From: Tardiphaga robiniae
Lineage (GTDB): Bacteria > Pseudomonadota > Alphaproteobacteria > Rhizobiales > Xanthobacteraceae
Assembly: GCF_001618955.1 (NCBI RefSeq)
Contig: NZ_LVYV01000010.1
Location: 47,652 to 111,651, forward strand
DNA: 64,000 nt
Reading direction: 5' to 3'
Made by a program: the position numbers and the translations under genes. The notes under the pieces were generated by a model. The model was not told the DNA's origin, did not search any database, and saw only the letters and a program-made list of their open reading frames with translations. This document shows positions 17,680 to 28,113 of the stretch, piece after piece. Position 1 is the stretch's first letter; the number at the start of each line of letters is the position of its first letter.

Positions 17680-20001
17680 ATGGCGACTTCGCGCCGTAAT
17701 AAACGGCAGATGCAGGCTGCGAACGACACGGTCGCCGCGGTCTCGCCAGTTTCGCCTGAGGCACTGTCTGCAGAGACGCCAACTCCGGCCAAGGTGCCGC
17801 GGACGTCCCGTGTCCGGATGATGCGGCAATATGATCTGGTGGACCGCGTCCGGGCCTATAATCCGAACACCGACGAGGACCTGCTCAACCGCGCCTATGT
17901 CTATGCCATGGTCGCTCATGGCGAGCAGACGCGGGCATCAGGCGATCCGTATTTCTCCCACCCGCTGGAAGTGGCGGCGATCCTCACCGACCTCAAGCTC
18001 GACGACGCCACCATCGTGGCGGCGCTGCTGCACGACACCATCGAGGACACCGAGGCCACCCGGACCGAAATCGACAAGCTGTTCGGCGCCGAAATCGGCG
18101 CGCTGGTCGAGGGCCTGACCAAGCTGAAGCGGCTCGAACTGGTGTCGCGCGAGGCCAAGCAGGCCGAGAACCTGCGCAAGCTGCTGCTGGCGATCGCCGA
18201 CGACGTCCGGGTCCTGCTGATCAAGCTCGCCGACCGTCTGCACAATATGCGGACGATGGAGTTCATGCCGCCGGCCTCGCGCCGCCGCATCGCCGAGGAG
18301 ACCCTCGACATCTATGCGCCGCTCGCCGGCCGCATGGGTATGCAGACGATGCGCGAGGAGCTCGAGGAACTGTCGTTCAAGGTGCTCGATCCCGACGCCT
18401 ATCTGGTGGTGATGCAGCGCCTGGACTCGCTGACCGAGCGCAATCGCAACCTCATCGACATGATCGAGAGTCATCTCTCCACGAAACTGGAGAAGAACGG
18501 CATCACGGCGCGGGTCACCGGCCGACGCAAAAAGCCGTTTTCGATCTGGACCAAGATGAAGCGCAAGTCGGTCGGCTTCGAACAGCTGTCGGACATTTAC
18601 GGTTTCCGCGTCGTGCTGCAGGACATGGAGGCGTGCTACCGCGCACTCGGGGTCGTGCACACGACCTGGCCCGTCGTGCCGGGCCGCTTCAAGGATTACA
18701 TCTCGACGCCGAAGCAGAACGACTACCGCTCGATCCACACCACGGTGATCGGCCCCGGCAACCAGCGCGTCGAATTGCAGATCCGCACCGAGGACATGAA
18801 CAGCATCGCCGAATACGGCATCGCCGCGCATGCGTTCTACAAGGACGGTATCGGCTCGCCGACCGAAATGCTCAAGCGCGAGTCCAACGCGTTTTCATGG
18901 CTGCGCCACACCATCGGCATTCTTTCCGAGAGCACCAATCCGGAAGAATTCCTCGAGCATACCAAGCTCGAACTGTTCCACGATCAGGTGTTCTGCTTCA
19001 CCCCGAAGGGCAAGCTGATCGCGCTGCCGCGCAACGCCAATGTCGTCGACTTCGCCTATGCCGTGCATACCGACGTCGGCAACAGTGCGGTGGGTTGCAA
19101 GATCAACGGAAAGTTCGCGCCGCTGTCGTCCGAACTGCAGAACGGCGATGAGGTCGAAGTACTGACATCGGCGGCACAGCAGGCGCCGCCATCCGCATGG
19201 GAAGGCCTGGCGGTCACTGGCAAGGCGCGCGCCGCCATTCGCCGTGCGACGCGAACAGCGGTCCGTGATCAATATGCCAGCCTTGGCCGCCGCATCGTCG
19301 AGCGCCTGTTCGTGCGTGCGAAGATGGAATATTCGGACGACCAGTTGAAGGGCGCGCTGCCGCGTCTGGCGCGCACATCTATCGACGATGTGATGGCCTC
19401 GGTCGGCCGCGGTGAGCTCCGCGCCGCGGACGTCGCGCGCGCGATGTATCCCGACTACAAGGAAGAACGCATCGGCCGTTTTTCGGCCAACAACAAGAAG
19501 TCCACGGCGGACAAGGTCAGAACGCCAGATGGCGCGGCGCGCTTCACCTCGATCATCTCGATTGGCGGCGTCAATTCCGATCTGCCGGTGAAATTCGCTC
19601 CGAACGGTGGCGCCGTGCCGGGCGACCGTATTGTCGGCATCGTCACGCCGGGCGAGGGCATCACGATCTATCCGATCCAGTCACCGGCGCTGAAGGATTT
19701 CGAGGAAGAGCCCGAGCGCTGGGTCGACGTGCGCTGGGATATCGATGAATCCTCGCCGCAGCGTTTCCCGGCCAGACTCTTTTTGCAGAATGTCAACGAG
19801 CCCGGCAGTCTGGCGCAGATCGCCCAGGTGATCGCCGACCATGACGGCAACATCGACAATATCAGCATGCACCGCCGCTCGCCCGATTTCACCGAACAGA
19901 CCATCGATCTCGGTGTCTACGACCTCAAACATCTCAGCGCGATCATCAATCAGTTGCGCGCCAAGGCCGTTGTGGCCAAGGTCGAACGGGTCAATGGATA
20001 G
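17680..20001 (+). CDS. rsh: Bifunctional (p)ppGpp synthetase/hydrolase (Rsh)
   Basis: 773 aa. Domains in order: HD hydrolase (about residues 70-200) with HPLEVAAIL and the intact HDTIEDT motif; synthetase (about 280-400) with [14 protein letters not shown] and [11 protein letters not shown] (about 440-500, [20 protein letters not shown]); and a C-terminal ACT domain. Both catalytic halves keep their key residues, so it should make and degrade the alarmone. ATG 17680 has GAGGCTAGG before it and adds ~46 low-complexity residues; ATG 17818 (MMRQYDL) corresponds to the shorter start of many homologues and could be used too. pdxJ follows 32 bp later. Confidence 0.96.
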   Translation: MATSRRNKRQMQAANDTVAAVSPVSPEALSAETPTPAKVPRTSRVRMMRQYDLVDRVRAYNPNTDEDLLNRAYVYAMVAHGEQTRASGDPYFSHPLEVAAILTDLKLDDATIVAALLHDTIEDTEATRTEIDKLFGAEIGALVEGLTKLKRLELVSREAKQAENLRKLLLAIADDVRVLLIKLADRLHNMRTMEFMPPASRRRIAEETLDIYAPLAGRMGMQTMREELEELSFKVLDPDAYLVVMQRLDSLTERNRNLIDMIESHLSTKLEKNGITARVTGRRKKPFSIWTKMKRKSVGFEQLSDIYGFRVVLQDMEACYRALGVVHTTWPVVPGRFKDYISTPKQNDYRSIHTTVIGPGNQRVELQIRTEDMNSIAEYGIAAHAFYKDGIGSPTEMLKRESNAFSWLRHTIGILSESTNPEEFLEHTKLELFHDQVFCFTPKGKLIALPRNANVVDFAYAVHTDVGNSAVGCKINGKFAPLSSELQNGDEVEVLTSAAQQAPPSAWEGLAVTGKARAAIRRATRTAVRDQYASLGRRIVERLFVRAKMEYSDDQLKGALPRLARTSIDDVMASVGRGELRAADVARAMYPDYKEERIGRFSANNKKSTADKVRTPDGAARFTSIISIGGVNSDLPVKFAPNGGAVPGDRIVGIVTPGEGITIYPIQSPALKDFEEEPERWVDVRWDIDESSPQRFPARLFLQNVNEPGSLAQIAQVIADHDGNIDNISMHRRSPDFTEQTIDLGVYDLKHLSAIINQLRAKAVVAKVERVNG

Positions 20002-20033
20002 CGTCTTCCCTTAAGGTTTTCTGGAATTCCGTC

Positions 20034-20798
20034 ATGTCCTCATCCTCGCTGCGCCTCGGCGTCAACATCGACCACGTCGCGACCCTGCGCAACGCGCGGG
20101 GCGGCAAGCACCCGGATCCGGTCCGCGCTGCGCTGGAAGCCATTTCGGCGGGCGCCGACGGCATCACGGCGCATTTGCGCGAGGATCGCCGGCATATTCG
20201 TGACGCGGACATGGAGCGACTGAAAGCGGAGATCTCCAAGCCGCTGAATTTCGAAATGGCAGCGACGCCGGACATGGTGCGGATCGCGCTGGCGGTGAAG
20301 CCTCATGCCGTCTGTCTGGTGCCGGAGCGGCGCGAAGAACTGACCACCGAAGGCGGACTCGATGTGGTCGGCCAGCGTGAATCGCTGGAGCCGTCGATTG
20401 CGCGCTTCTCCGAGGCCGGCGTGCGGGTGTCGCTCTTCATTGCCGCGGACCCCAAGCAGATCGAAATGGCAGCGAAACTGAAGGCGCCCGTCATCGAACT
20501 CCACACGGGTGCCTGGTGCGATGCCATCACCGATGGCGATACGGCCAAGGCCGCCAACGAGTGGCAGCGCATTGCCGCCGGCGCCAGGCTGGCGAAATCC
20601 GCAGGCCTGGAAGTGCATGCCGGCCATGGCCTCGACTATGCGACCGCCGAGACGATCTCGGCGCTGCCCGAAATCATGGAGCTGAACATCGGCTACTATA
20701 TGATTGGCGAGGCACTGTTCATCGGTCTGTCCGATACGGTGCGTCTGATGCGCGCGGCGATGGATCGCGGGCGGATGCAGTCTAAGAGCGCGCCATGA
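20034..20798 (+). CDS. pdxJ: Pyridoxine 5'-phosphate synthase
   Basis: 254 aa TIM barrel. [19 protein letters not shown] is the conserved first strand, [17 protein letters not shown] the second, and [11 protein letters not shown] a late active-site loop. It condenses 1-deoxyxylulose 5-phosphate with 3-amino-2-oxopropyl phosphate to give PNP, the last ring-forming step of DXP-dependent vitamin B6 synthesis. Its stop overlaps the acpS start as ATGA, the same pdxJ-acpS pairing seen in enterobacteria. Confidence 0.98.
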   Translation: MSSSSLRLGVNIDHVATLRNARGGKHPDPVRAALEAISAGADGITAHLREDRRHIRDADMERLKAEISKPLNFEMAATPDMVRIALAVKPHAVCLVPERREELTTEGGLDVVGQRESLEPSIARFSEAGVRVSLFIAADPKQIEMAAKLKAPVIELHTGAWCDAITDGDTAKAANEWQRIAAGARLAKSAGLEVHAGHGLDYATAETISALPEIMELNIGYYMIGEALFIGLSDTVRLMRAAMDRGRMQSKSAP

Positions 20799-21214
20799 TC
20801 ATTGGCATCGGTTCCGATCTGATCGACATTACGCGCGTTGCCAAGGTGATCGAACGCCATGGCGATCGCTTCCTCGATCGCGTCTTCACCGAGGCCGAGC
20901 GGGCGAGGGCACAGCGCCGCGCCAAGAGCGAGAGAATGGTGGTCGCGACCTATGCCAAGCGTTTTGCCGCCAAGGAGGCGTGCTCCAAGGCGCTGGGCAC
21001 CGGCATCCGGCAGGGGGTCTGGTGGCGGGATATGGGGGTTGTGAACTTGCCCGGGGGCAAGCCCTCCATGAAGCTCACCGGCGGTGCGCTGACCCGTCTG
21101 CAGGCCCTGATACCGCCCGGCCACGACGCGCAGATCGATCTGTCGATCACGGACGATTGGCCCCTGGCGCAAGCTTTCGTCATAATTTCGGCCGTCCCTT
21201 CGCCCAAATCCTGA
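20795..21214 (+). CDS. acpS: Holo-[acyl-carrier-protein] synthase
   Basis: 139 aa. [14 protein letters not shown] holds the metal-binding Asp, and [18 protein letters not shown] the catalytic F-x-x-KEA block. It transfers 4'-phosphopantetheine from CoA to ACP. Coupled to pdxJ by a 4-bp ATGA overlap. Confidence 0.97.
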   Translation: MIIGIGSDLIDITRVAKVIERHGDRFLDRVFTEAERARAQRRAKSERMVVATYAKRFAAKEACSKALGTGIRQGVWWRDMGVVNLPGGKPSMKLTGGALTRLQALIPPGHDAQIDLSITDDWPLAQAFVIISAVPSPKS

Positions 21215-21510
21215 GCCAAGCCCTGAGGGCAGGCTGAGCGCCGCGCCGGAATCGGTGCGACGGCGGCCCGCACGCCAAACTGGCAGGAAATAGCGGCTTT
21301 TCGGGGCGGTTCATTGCACCGTTACCAACAACCGTTTAAACCTGCGACGACACCGAACCGACGCCAATTCTCGCTGACGCCGCTCATGGCATTTGCAGGA
21401 CTTTGCCGTAACTATATGAATTTAGTGCATTTTATGTGCGGGGCGCGGAGCCGCCTTGTCCCAAAATGCGCTACCAGCCGCGCGGCAACGCTGCGGGAAT
21501 CGGGAAAGCG

Positions 21511-22269
21511 ATGAGCGTGACATCCGGGACCAAGACTGAAAGCGGCGTCGGCGAGACCATCCGTGTTGTCATCAACGCATTGCTGATCGCGCTGGTGATC
21601 CGAACCTTCCTGTTCCAGCCCTTCAACATCCCGTCGGGCTCGATGAAGGCCACGCTTCTGGTCGGCGATTACCTGTTCGTCTCGAAATATTCCTACGGTT
21701 ACAGCCACTATTCGATCCCGCTGTCGCCGAATATCTTCTCCGGCCGCGTCTTCGGCTCCGAGCCATCGCGCGGCGACGTCGTGGTGTTCCGTCTGCCGAA
21801 GGACGACTCCACCGACTACATCAAGCGCGTGATCGGCTTGCCCGGTGACCGCGTCCAGATGAAAGAGGGGCTGCTCTACATCAACGAGAAGCCGGTGCAG
21901 CGCGAGCGCATGAGCGACTTCGTCGGCGAAGATCCCTGCGGTTCCGACGCCACGGCGCGCGTCAAGCGCTGGAAGGAAACGCTGCCCAATAACATCACCT
22001 ATGAGACGCTCGATTGCGTCGATAACGGCTTCTACGACAACACCAATGTCTACACCGTGCCGCCCGGCAACTTCTTCATGATGGGCGACAACCGCGACAA
22101 TTCGACGGACAGCCGCGTGCTGTCGGCCGTCGGCTATGTGCCGTTCGAGAATCTCGTCGGTCGCGCGCAGATGATTTTCTTCTCGATCGCCGAAGGCGAA
22201 CATGCCTGGCAGATCTGGCGCTGGCCGACCGCCGTGCGCTGGAATCGAATTTTCTCCATCGTGCGATGA
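21511..22269 (+). CDS. lepB: Signal peptidase I
   Basis: 252 aa from ATG 21511 (GGGAAAGCG before it; a longer frame from 21436 has no good start). One N-terminal membrane segment (VINALLIALVIRTFLFQPF, about 20-38), then catalytic Ser44 in PSGSMKATL and Lys105 in DYIKRVIGLPGD, then GDNRDNSTDSR. It cleaves Sec and Tat signal peptides on the periplasmic face of the inner membrane. Its stop overlaps the rnc start (ATGA), the widespread lepB-rnc-era arrangement. Confidence 0.97.
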   Translation: MSVTSGTKTESGVGETIRVVINALLIALVIRTFLFQPFNIPSGSMKATLLVGDYLFVSKYSYGYSHYSIPLSPNIFSGRVFGSEPSRGDVVVFRLPKDDSTDYIKRVIGLPGDRVQMKEGLLYINEKPVQRERMSDFVGEDPCGSDATARVKRWKETLPNNITYETLDCVDNGFYDNTNVYTVPPGNFFMMGDNRDNSTDSRVLSAVGYVPFENLVGRAQMIFFSIAEGEHAWQIWRWPTAVRWNRIFSIVR

Positions 22270-23087
22270 CCGACGACTCCAACAACCCCATCGAGAGCGT
22301 GCCGAAAACCGACGAATTGAGCTCGACGACCGAGGCTACGCCGGAGACGGCTGCTGCCCGCAAGAAAAAGGCGCGCGCCGCGGCGAAGGCTGCTGCTGCC
22401 GAGATCGAAACGCGCATCGGCCACAGCTTCAAGGATCCGTTGTTGCTGGCGACGGCCTTTACTCACGTCTCAGCCCTGAAGTCGCAGCGCAGCCGGACCG
22501 AGAGCTACCAGCGTCTCGAATTTCTCGGCGACCACGTGCTCGGCCTCGTGGTCTCCGACATGCTGTTTCGCGCTTTCCCGAACGCGGATGAAGGAGAGCT
22601 GTCGAAGCGGCTCGCCGACCTCGTTCGCAAGGAAGCCTGCGCCGACGTAGCGCGGTTGCTCGGCCTTCTCGAGGGGATCAAGCTTGGTACCGTCGGTGCG
22701 GGTGCCGGTCAGCGGTTGCGCAAGTCTGTGCTCGGGGATATCTGCGAAGCTGTGATCGGCGCGATCTTTCTCGATGGTGGCTATCCGGCTGCGGAAAGTT
22801 TCGTGCAGCGCAATTGGACCGAGCGCATGCGCAAGCCGGTGCGCCCGCTGCGCGATCCGAAGACGGTGCTGCAGGAATGGGCCCAGGGCCGTGGTCTGCC
22901 GACGCCGGCCTATCGGGAGGTGGAGCGTTCCGGTCCGCACCACGATCCGCATTTCAAGATCGAGGTGGATGTGAAGGGTTTTGCGCCGGCCGAAGGCGAG
23001 GGTGGCAGCAAGCGTGCTGCCGAAAAAGCCGCGGCGCAGGCGATGATTGCGCGTGAAGGCGTCAGCAGTGGCGGCAATGAAGGATGA
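22266..23087 (+). CDS. rnc: Ribonuclease III
   Basis: 273 aa, about 40 more than E. coli RNase III because of an Ala/Lys/Thr-rich N-terminal extension (residues 1-46). The signature YQRLEFLGDHVLGLVVSDML (81-100) supplies the acidic catalytic residues, and the C-terminal dsRBD ends in GGSKRAAEKAAAQAMI. It cuts double-stranded RNA, including rRNA precursors. The end overlaps the era start by 11 bp. Confidence 0.97.
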   Translation: MTDDSNNPIESVPKTDELSSTTEATPETAAARKKKARAAAKAAAAEIETRIGHSFKDPLLLATAFTHVSALKSQRSRTESYQRLEFLGDHVLGLVVSDMLFRAFPNADEGELSKRLADLVRKEACADVARLLGLLEGIKLGTVGAGAGQRLRKSVLGDICEAVIGAIFLDGGYPAAESFVQRNWTERMRKPVRPLRDPKTVLQEWAQGRGLPTPAYREVERSGPHHDPHFKIEVDVKGFAPAEGEGGSKRAAEKAAAQAMIAREGVSSGGNEG

Positions 23088-24030
23088 TGTCGTGAACGAT
23101 GCTGAACCAGGTCATGAGTCCGAAGGGACACCAGCCGAGACCCGCTGTGGCTTTGTCGCACTGATTGGCGCGCCCAATGTCGGCAAGTCGACGCTCGTCA
23201 ATGCGCTGGTCGGCTCCAAGGTCACTATCGTCTCGCGCAAGGTGCAGACCACGCGCGCGCTGATCCGCGGCATCGTGATCGAGAACCACGCCCAGATCAT
23301 TCTGGTCGATACGCCCGGCATCTTCCTGCCCAAACGAAGACTCGACCGCGCGATGGTCAAGACGGCGTGGAGCGGTGCGCATGATGCCGACGTCGTCTGC
23401 GTGCTGCTCGATGCCAAGGCGGGCATCAACGAAGAGGCCGAGGCGATCTTCGCGCAGCTTGCCAGCGTCAATCACCCGAAGATCCTCGTGATCAACAAGG
23501 TCGATATCGTCTCCAAGGAAAAACTGCTGAAGCTGGCGCAAATGGCCAATGAGCGGCTGAAGTTCGAAGAGACCTTCATGATCTCGGCGATGACTGGCGA
23601 CGGCGTGGATGACCTGCGCCGCCGGCTCGCAGCCGACGTTCCCGCCGGCCCGTATCATTATCCCGAAGACCAGATGTCGGATGCGCCGATGCGGCACCTC
23701 GCAGCGGAAATCACGCGCGAGAAGATCTTCCGCCAATTGCATCAGGAACTGCCATATCAGTCGACGGTAGAGACCGATAGCTGGACCGAGCGCAAGGACA
23801 AGTCGGTGCGGATCGAGCAGACGATTTTCGTCGAGCGCGACAGCCAGCGCAAGATCGTGCTCGGCAAGGGCGGTGCCACGATCAAGTCGATCGGCGCGGA
23901 CGCGCGCAGGGAAATCACCGAGATCGTCGGGCATCCCGTGCATCTGTTTTTGTTCGTGAAGGTGCGCGAGAACTGGGGCGACGATCCCAATCGTTATCGT
24001 GAAATGGGTCTCGAATTTCCTCACGATTAA
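23077..24030 (+). CDS. era: GTPase Era
   Basis: 317 aa from ATG 23077. P-loop GAPNVGKST (31-39), G3 DTPG, G4 NKVD, and a C-terminal KH domain with IVLGKGGATIKSIG. Era binds the 3' end of 16S rRNA and helps assemble the 30S subunit. The start overlaps the last 11 bases of rnc; an in-frame TTG at 23047 would add ten residues and is less likely. Confidence 0.97.
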   Translation: MKDDVVNDAEPGHESEGTPAETRCGFVALIGAPNVGKSTLVNALVGSKVTIVSRKVQTTRALIRGIVIENHAQIILVDTPGIFLPKRRLDRAMVKTAWSGAHDADVVCVLLDAKAGINEEAEAIFAQLASVNHPKILVINKVDIVSKEKLLKLAQMANERLKFEETFMISAMTGDGVDDLRRRLAADVPAGPYHYPEDQMSDAPMRHLAAEITREKIFRQLHQELPYQSTVETDSWTERKDKSVRIEQTIFVERDSQRKIVLGKGGATIKSIGADARREITEIVGHPVHLFLFVKVRENWGDDPNRYREMGLEFPHD

Positions 24031-24043
24031 TCGAGGAGCGATG

Positions 24044-24067
24044 ATGGAAGTGCAGCCGACACGATGA
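24044..24067 (+). promoter_or_regulatory. Candidate coupling mini-ORF (MEVQPTR) ahead of the membrane protein
   Basis: GAGGAG at 24033-24038 is followed by tandem ATGs at 24041 and 24044 in a frame that ends at TGA 24065-24067, overlapping the ATG (24064) of the next gene as ATGA. The downstream ATG has no good ribosome binding site of its own, so translation may be passed on by ribosomes finishing the mini-ORF. Confidence 0.4.
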
Positions 24068-24456
24068 CCGCTCCCGCCGACCTTCCGAAGAACGTCTTCT
24101 ATTTTGAAGCGCTGCTCTACATGTCGCTGATCCTCGACGCGCTGTCGATCGCGTTCCAGGACCGCACACCGGACCTCACGATGTCCGAGAGCACCATCAT
24201 GGCGGCGAATCTCGTCGCCGCCTGTATGCTGTTGTTCTTCGTCTGGCTTGTGTGGCTCGCCGCCTATCGTCGCAAAGGCTGGCCGCGCTGGGTACTGGTG
24301 GTGTCGCTGGCCTTCTCGGTATTGTCGCTGTTCCAGGTGCTCGGCGTCTACGGGCTGCAATTCGACAGCGGGATCGAGATCGTCTCCTGCATCCTGACTG
24401 GGCTCGGACTATATTGCGCGTTCAGCGGCGACGCGAAGGACTGGTTCAAGGCCTGA
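24064..24456 (+). CDS. Conserved small membrane protein between era and recO
   Basis: 130 aa with four predicted membrane segments: about 13-32, 45-67, 73-93 and 102-119. Charged residues are confined to the loops (DRTPD, RRKGWPR) and the C-terminus is hydrophilic (GDAKDWFKA). No catalytic motif is visible and no function is known to me. Its position inside the lepB-rnc-era-recO run suggests co-transcription with RNA-processing and repair genes. Start ATG 24064 overlaps a short upstream reading frame with the only good ribosome binding site nearby. Confidence 0.8.
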   Translation: MTAPADLPKNVFYFEALLYMSLILDALSIAFQDRTPDLTMSESTIMAANLVAACMLLFFVWLVWLAAYRRKGWPRWVLVVSLAFSVLSLFQVLGVYGLQFDSGIEIVSCILTGLGLYCAFSGDAKDWFKA

Positions 24457-24500
24457 TCCCATTTACTGCGGCGGCTGCCGAATTCCTGTAAACTGCCCCC

Positions 24501-25250
24501 ATGGAATGGACCGATGAAGGCATCATCCTGGGCGTGCGGCGACATGGCGAATCCAGCGCCATCGTCGAATTGCTGACGCGTAGCCATGGTCGTCATCTCG
24601 GCCTGGTACGCGGTGGTGCGGGGTCAAAGATGCGACCGCTGCTGCAGCCCGGTAATAGCGTGCAGGCGATATGGCGGGCGCGGCTGGACGAGCAACTCGG
24701 CTATTACCTGATGGAAGGCACGCTGATGCGCGCCGCGACGCTGCTGGGCTCGTCTCATGCAGTCTACGGCATTACCCATCTCGCGTCGCTGGCGCGGTTG
24801 CTGCCGGAGCGCGATCCGCATGAAGACATCTACGAGACGCTGGAGCGCATCCTGGATGACTTCGATGATGTCGGCGAAGCCGCGCTCCATGTGATCCGGT
24901 TTGAGCTGGCGATGCTGACCGAACTCGGCTTCGGCCTCGATCTGGAGAATTGCGCCGCCACCGGCGTGATCTCTGACCTGATTTACGTGTCACCCAAATC
25001 TGGCAACGCAGTGTCCCGGACCGCGGGTGAACCGTATCGCGACCGGCTGATGCGGCTGCCGTCATTCCTGCGCGAGAGTGAAGACGGCCAAAACAGCATC
25101 TCCGACCGCGACCTGCAGGACGGCTTCGACCTGACCGGCCGCTTTCTGCTCCGCAACGTGCTGGAACCGCGCGGGCAGGGCCATTCCGACGCCCGCGAAG
25201 GGTTCATCAATGCGGTGACGCGGCATCTGGCACGGATCGCGGCGCCATAG
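24501..25250 (+). CDS. recO: DNA repair protein RecO
   Basis: 249 aa. The N-terminal OB fold begins [26 protein letters not shown], with [16 protein letters not shown] following; the rest is the helical RecO_C domain. It loads RecA with RecR by displacing SSB at gaps. Start ATG 24501, 44 bp after the membrane protein. Confidence 0.97.
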   Translation: MEWTDEGIILGVRRHGESSAIVELLTRSHGRHLGLVRGGAGSKMRPLLQPGNSVQAIWRARLDEQLGYYLMEGTLMRAATLLGSSHAVYGITHLASLARLLPERDPHEDIYETLERILDDFDDVGEAALHVIRFELAMLTELGFGLDLENCAATGVISDLIYVSPKSGNAVSRTAGEPYRDRLMRLPSFLRESEDGQNSISDRDLQDGFDLTGRFLLRNVLEPRGQGHSDAREGFINAVTRHLARIAAP

Positions 25251-25318
25251 TCCAATCAAGCCCACTGGCTTTTGATTCATTTCTTGCCCGATTCGCCGGG
25301 AGGCGCTAACCCCTCGCC

Positions 25319-27577
25319 ATGGGAAAAAGACTGATTCCGCCGGAGCCGGCTGAAATTCACGAAGTGCAGCTGCGGGACGCGCTCGAGGAGCGCTATCTCG
25401 CTTACGCGCTCTCCACGATCATGCACCGGGCGCTGCCAGATGCGCGGGACGGGTTGAAGCCGGTCCACCGCCGCATCCTCTATGGCATGCGCCTGCTGCG
25501 GCTCGATCCGGGCACGCCGTTCAAGAAATCCGCCAAGATCGTCGGCGACGTGATGGGCTCGTTCCATCCGCATGGCGACCAGTCGATCTATGACGCGCTG
25601 GTGCGTCTCGCGCAGGACTTCTCGTCGCGCTACCCGCTGGTCGACGGCCAGGGCAATTTCGGCAATATCGACGGCGATAGTGCTGCGGCCTATCGTTACA
25701 CCGAAGCGCGCATGACCGATGTCGCGCGGCTGCTGCTCGAAGGCATCGACGAAGACGCGGTCGAGCTGCGCCCGAACTACGACGGCCAGACCAAGGAACC
25801 GGCGGTGCTGCCGGGCGGTTTCCCGAACCTGCTGGCCAATGGTGCGCAGGGCATCGCGGTCGGCATGGCCACCTCGATCCCGCCGCACAACGTCGCAGAG
25901 CTTTGCGACGCCGCGCTGCATCTGATCGACAAGCCCGACACCAAGTCGAAATCGCTGATGCGCTGGGTGAAGGGGCCGGACTTCCCGACCGGCGGCATCA
26001 TCGTCGATTCCAAGGAAAGCATCGCCGAAGCCTATATGACCGGGCGCGGTTCGTTCCGCACCCGCGCCAAGTGGCATGTAGAGGAGGGCGTCCGCGGCGC
26101 CTGGAATGTCGTCGTCACCGAGATTCCGTGGCTGGTGCAGAAGTCGCGGCTGATCGAGAAGATCGCCGAGCTGCTCAACGACAAGAAGCTGCCGCTGATC
26201 GGCGATATCCGCGACGAGTCGGCCGAAGACATCCGCGTCGTCATCGAGCCGAAGACGCGCAATGTCGATGCCGGCCTGGTGATGGAGTCGCTGTTCAAGC
26301 TCACCGAGCTCGAAAGCAAGATTCCGCTGAACCTCAACGTGCTGGTCAAGGGCCGCATCCCCAAGGTGCTTGGCCTTGCCGAATGTCTGCGCGAATGGCT
26401 CGACCATCTGCGCGACGTGCTGCTGCGCCGCTCCAACTTCCGCAAGAACCAGATCGAACATCGGCTGGAAGTGCTCGGCGGTTACCTGATCGCCTATCTC
26501 AATATCGATGAAGTTATCCGGATCATCCGCACCGAGGATGAGCCGAAGCCGGCTTTGATGAAGGCGTTCAGCCTCACCGAATTGCAGGCCGAGTCGATCC
26601 TGAACATGCGGCTGCGCAGTCTGCGCAAGCTCGAAGAGTTTGAGATCAGGAAAGAAGACAAGGAGCTGCGCGCGGAGCTGAAGGGCATCAACGCGATCCT
26701 GAAGTCCGAGAGCGAGCAGTGGGCCAAGGTCGGCGAGCAGGTCCGCAAAGTGCGCGACATGTTCGGCCCGAAGACGCCGCTCGGCAAGCGCCGCACGGTG
26801 TTCGCCGATGCGCCGGAGCACGATCTCGCAGCACTCGAAGAGTCGCTGGTCGAGCGCGAGCCCGTCACCGTCGTGATTTCTGAGAAGGGCTGGGTCCGCA
26901 CGCTGAAGGGCCAGGTCGCAGATCTCTCCAATCTGACCTTCAAGACCGACGACAAGCTCGACAAGGCGTTCTTCGCCGAAACAACCTCGAAGCTGATGCT
27001 GCTGGCCACCAATGGCCGGTTCTATTCGCTCGACGTGTCGAAGCTGCCGGGCGGTCGCGGTCATGGCGAGCCGATCCGCCTGTTCATCGATATGGAAGGC
27101 GATGCTGCCATCGTTTCGATGTTCGTGCACAAGGGCGGCCGCAAGTTCCTGATTGCCAGCCATGACGGGCAGGGCTTCCTCGTCAACGAGGACGACTGCG
27201 TCGGCACCACCCGCAAGGGCAAGCAGGTGCTGAATGTCGAGATGCCGAACGAGGCGCGCGTGCTCACGGTGGTCGGCGAGGGCAGCGATCAGGTCGCTGT
27301 CATCGGCACCAACCACAAGATGGTGATCTTCCCGCTCGATCAGGTGCCGGAAATGGCGCGTGGCCGCGGCGTACGTTTGCAGAAGTACACCAGCGCAGGT
27401 CTGTCAGACGTCGCCACTTTCGTGGCCAAGGAAGGCCTGACCTGGAAGGATTCGTCCGACCGCGAGCATCGTCTGACCTGGAAGGAACTGGCGGACTGGC
27501 GCGGCAACCGTGCGGATGCCGGCCGCCTCGCGACCGGCTTGCCGAAGTCGAACAAGTTCGGCCGGGTGATCGAGTAA
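25319..27577 (+). CDS. parC: DNA topoisomerase IV subunit A
   Basis: 752 aa. The breakage-reunion domain contains [15 protein letters not shown] and the catalytic Tyr127 in [11 protein letters not shown]. The C-terminal beta-pinwheel is degenerate relative to GyrA and lacks a clear GyrA box, which supports ParC. With ParE (not in the window) it decatenates daughter chromosomes. The position after recO is usual in this family of bacteria. Confidence 0.96.
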   Translation: MGKRLIPPEPAEIHEVQLRDALEERYLAYALSTIMHRALPDARDGLKPVHRRILYGMRLLRLDPGTPFKKSAKIVGDVMGSFHPHGDQSIYDALVRLAQDFSSRYPLVDGQGNFGNIDGDSAAAYRYTEARMTDVARLLLEGIDEDAVELRPNYDGQTKEPAVLPGGFPNLLANGAQGIAVGMATSIPPHNVAELCDAALHLIDKPDTKSKSLMRWVKGPDFPTGGIIVDSKESIAEAYMTGRGSFRTRAKWHVEEGVRGAWNVVVTEIPWLVQKSRLIEKIAELLNDKKLPLIGDIRDESAEDIRVVIEPKTRNVDAGLVMESLFKLTELESKIPLNLNVLVKGRIPKVLGLAECLREWLDHLRDVLLRRSNFRKNQIEHRLEVLGGYLIAYLNIDEVIRIIRTEDEPKPALMKAFSLTELQAESILNMRLRSLRKLEEFEIRKEDKELRAELKGINAILKSESEQWAKVGEQVRKVRDMFGPKTPLGKRRTVFADAPEHDLAALEESLVEREPVTVVISEKGWVRTLKGQVADLSNLTFKTDDKLDKAFFAETTSKLMLLATNGRFYSLDVSKLPGGRGHGEPIRLFIDMEGDAAIVSMFVHKGGRKFLIASHDGQGFLVNEDDCVGTTRKGKQVLNVEMPNEARVLTVVGEGSDQVAVIGTNHKMVIFPLDQVPEMARGRGVRLQKYTSAGLSDVATFVAKEGLTWKDSSDREHRLTWKELADWRGNRADAGRLATGLPKSNKFGRVIE

Positions 27578-27590
27578 CATCACCCGCGTC

Positions 27591-27938
27591 ATGACGGTCA
27601 CCATCTTCCAAAATCCCTCCTGCGGGACATCGCGCAATACGCTCGCGATGATCCGCGAGAGAGGGATTGAGCCGGTGGTGATCGACTATCTCAAGGCGCC
27701 GCCGGATCGCGCGCGTCTGCGCACGCTGATCGATAACGTGGGTGGCGGCGCTCGCGCGTTGCTGCGCGAGAAGGAACGGGCCTACGCTGAACTTGGTCTC
27801 GCCGATCTGTCGCTCGGCGATGACGCCCTGATCGACGCCATCATTGCGCATCCGATTCTGCTGAACCGGCCGATCGTCGAGACACCCAAAGGCACGCGAC
27901 TGTGCCGGCCGGCGGATGTGGTGCTGGGGCTGCTCTAG
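27591..27938 (+). CDS. arsC: Arsenate reductase (glutaredoxin type, ArsC/Spx family)
   Basis: 115 aa. Catalytic Cys11 in FQNPSCGTSRNTLAMI, then HPILLNRPIV with the substrate-stabilising Arg and TRLCRPADVV. It uses glutathione and glutaredoxin to reduce arsenate to arsenite. No ars operon genes surround it; it begins 13 bp after parC, so it is probably a housekeeping copy co-transcribed with parC. An uncharacterised YffB-like role cannot be excluded. Confidence 0.88.
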   Translation: MTVTIFQNPSCGTSRNTLAMIRERGIEPVVIDYLKAPPDRARLRTLIDNVGGGARALLREKERAYAELGLADLSLGDDALIDAIIAHPILLNRPIVETPKGTRLCRPADVVLGLL

Positions 27939-27965
27939 AGATCCAACTCACCGATCAAACGACAG

Positions 27966-28080
27966 CCTCATCCTGAGGAGCCGCGCTCTTGCGCGGCGTC
28001 TCGAAGGATGGCGGCAAGGTTGGTGTCAACGAGCCCATGGTTCGAGACGAGCGCAAAGGGCGCGCTCCTCACAATGAGGG
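27966..28080. repeat. Long imperfect palindromic intergenic repeat (rhizobial REP-like)
   Basis: Outer arms CCTCATCCTGAGGAGC (27966-27981) and GCTCCTCACAATGAGGG (28064-28080) pair; inner arms GTCTCGAA(GG) and (GG)TTCGAGAC pair as well. This type of element is dispersed in intergenic DNA of Bradyrhizobium and Rhodopseudomonas genomes. It lies between convergent arsC and the amidohydrolase gene and may act as a transcript end. Confidence 0.75.
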
Positions 28081-28113
28081 CTGCAGATCTCGGCGCTAGA
28101 TGGGCCGCGGCAA

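Noticed and set aside
25277..27316. 679-codon open frame opposite parC
   Set aside because: Shadow frame; His/Asp/Leu-rich composition typical of the complement of high-GC codons, no family similarity, and parC is certain.
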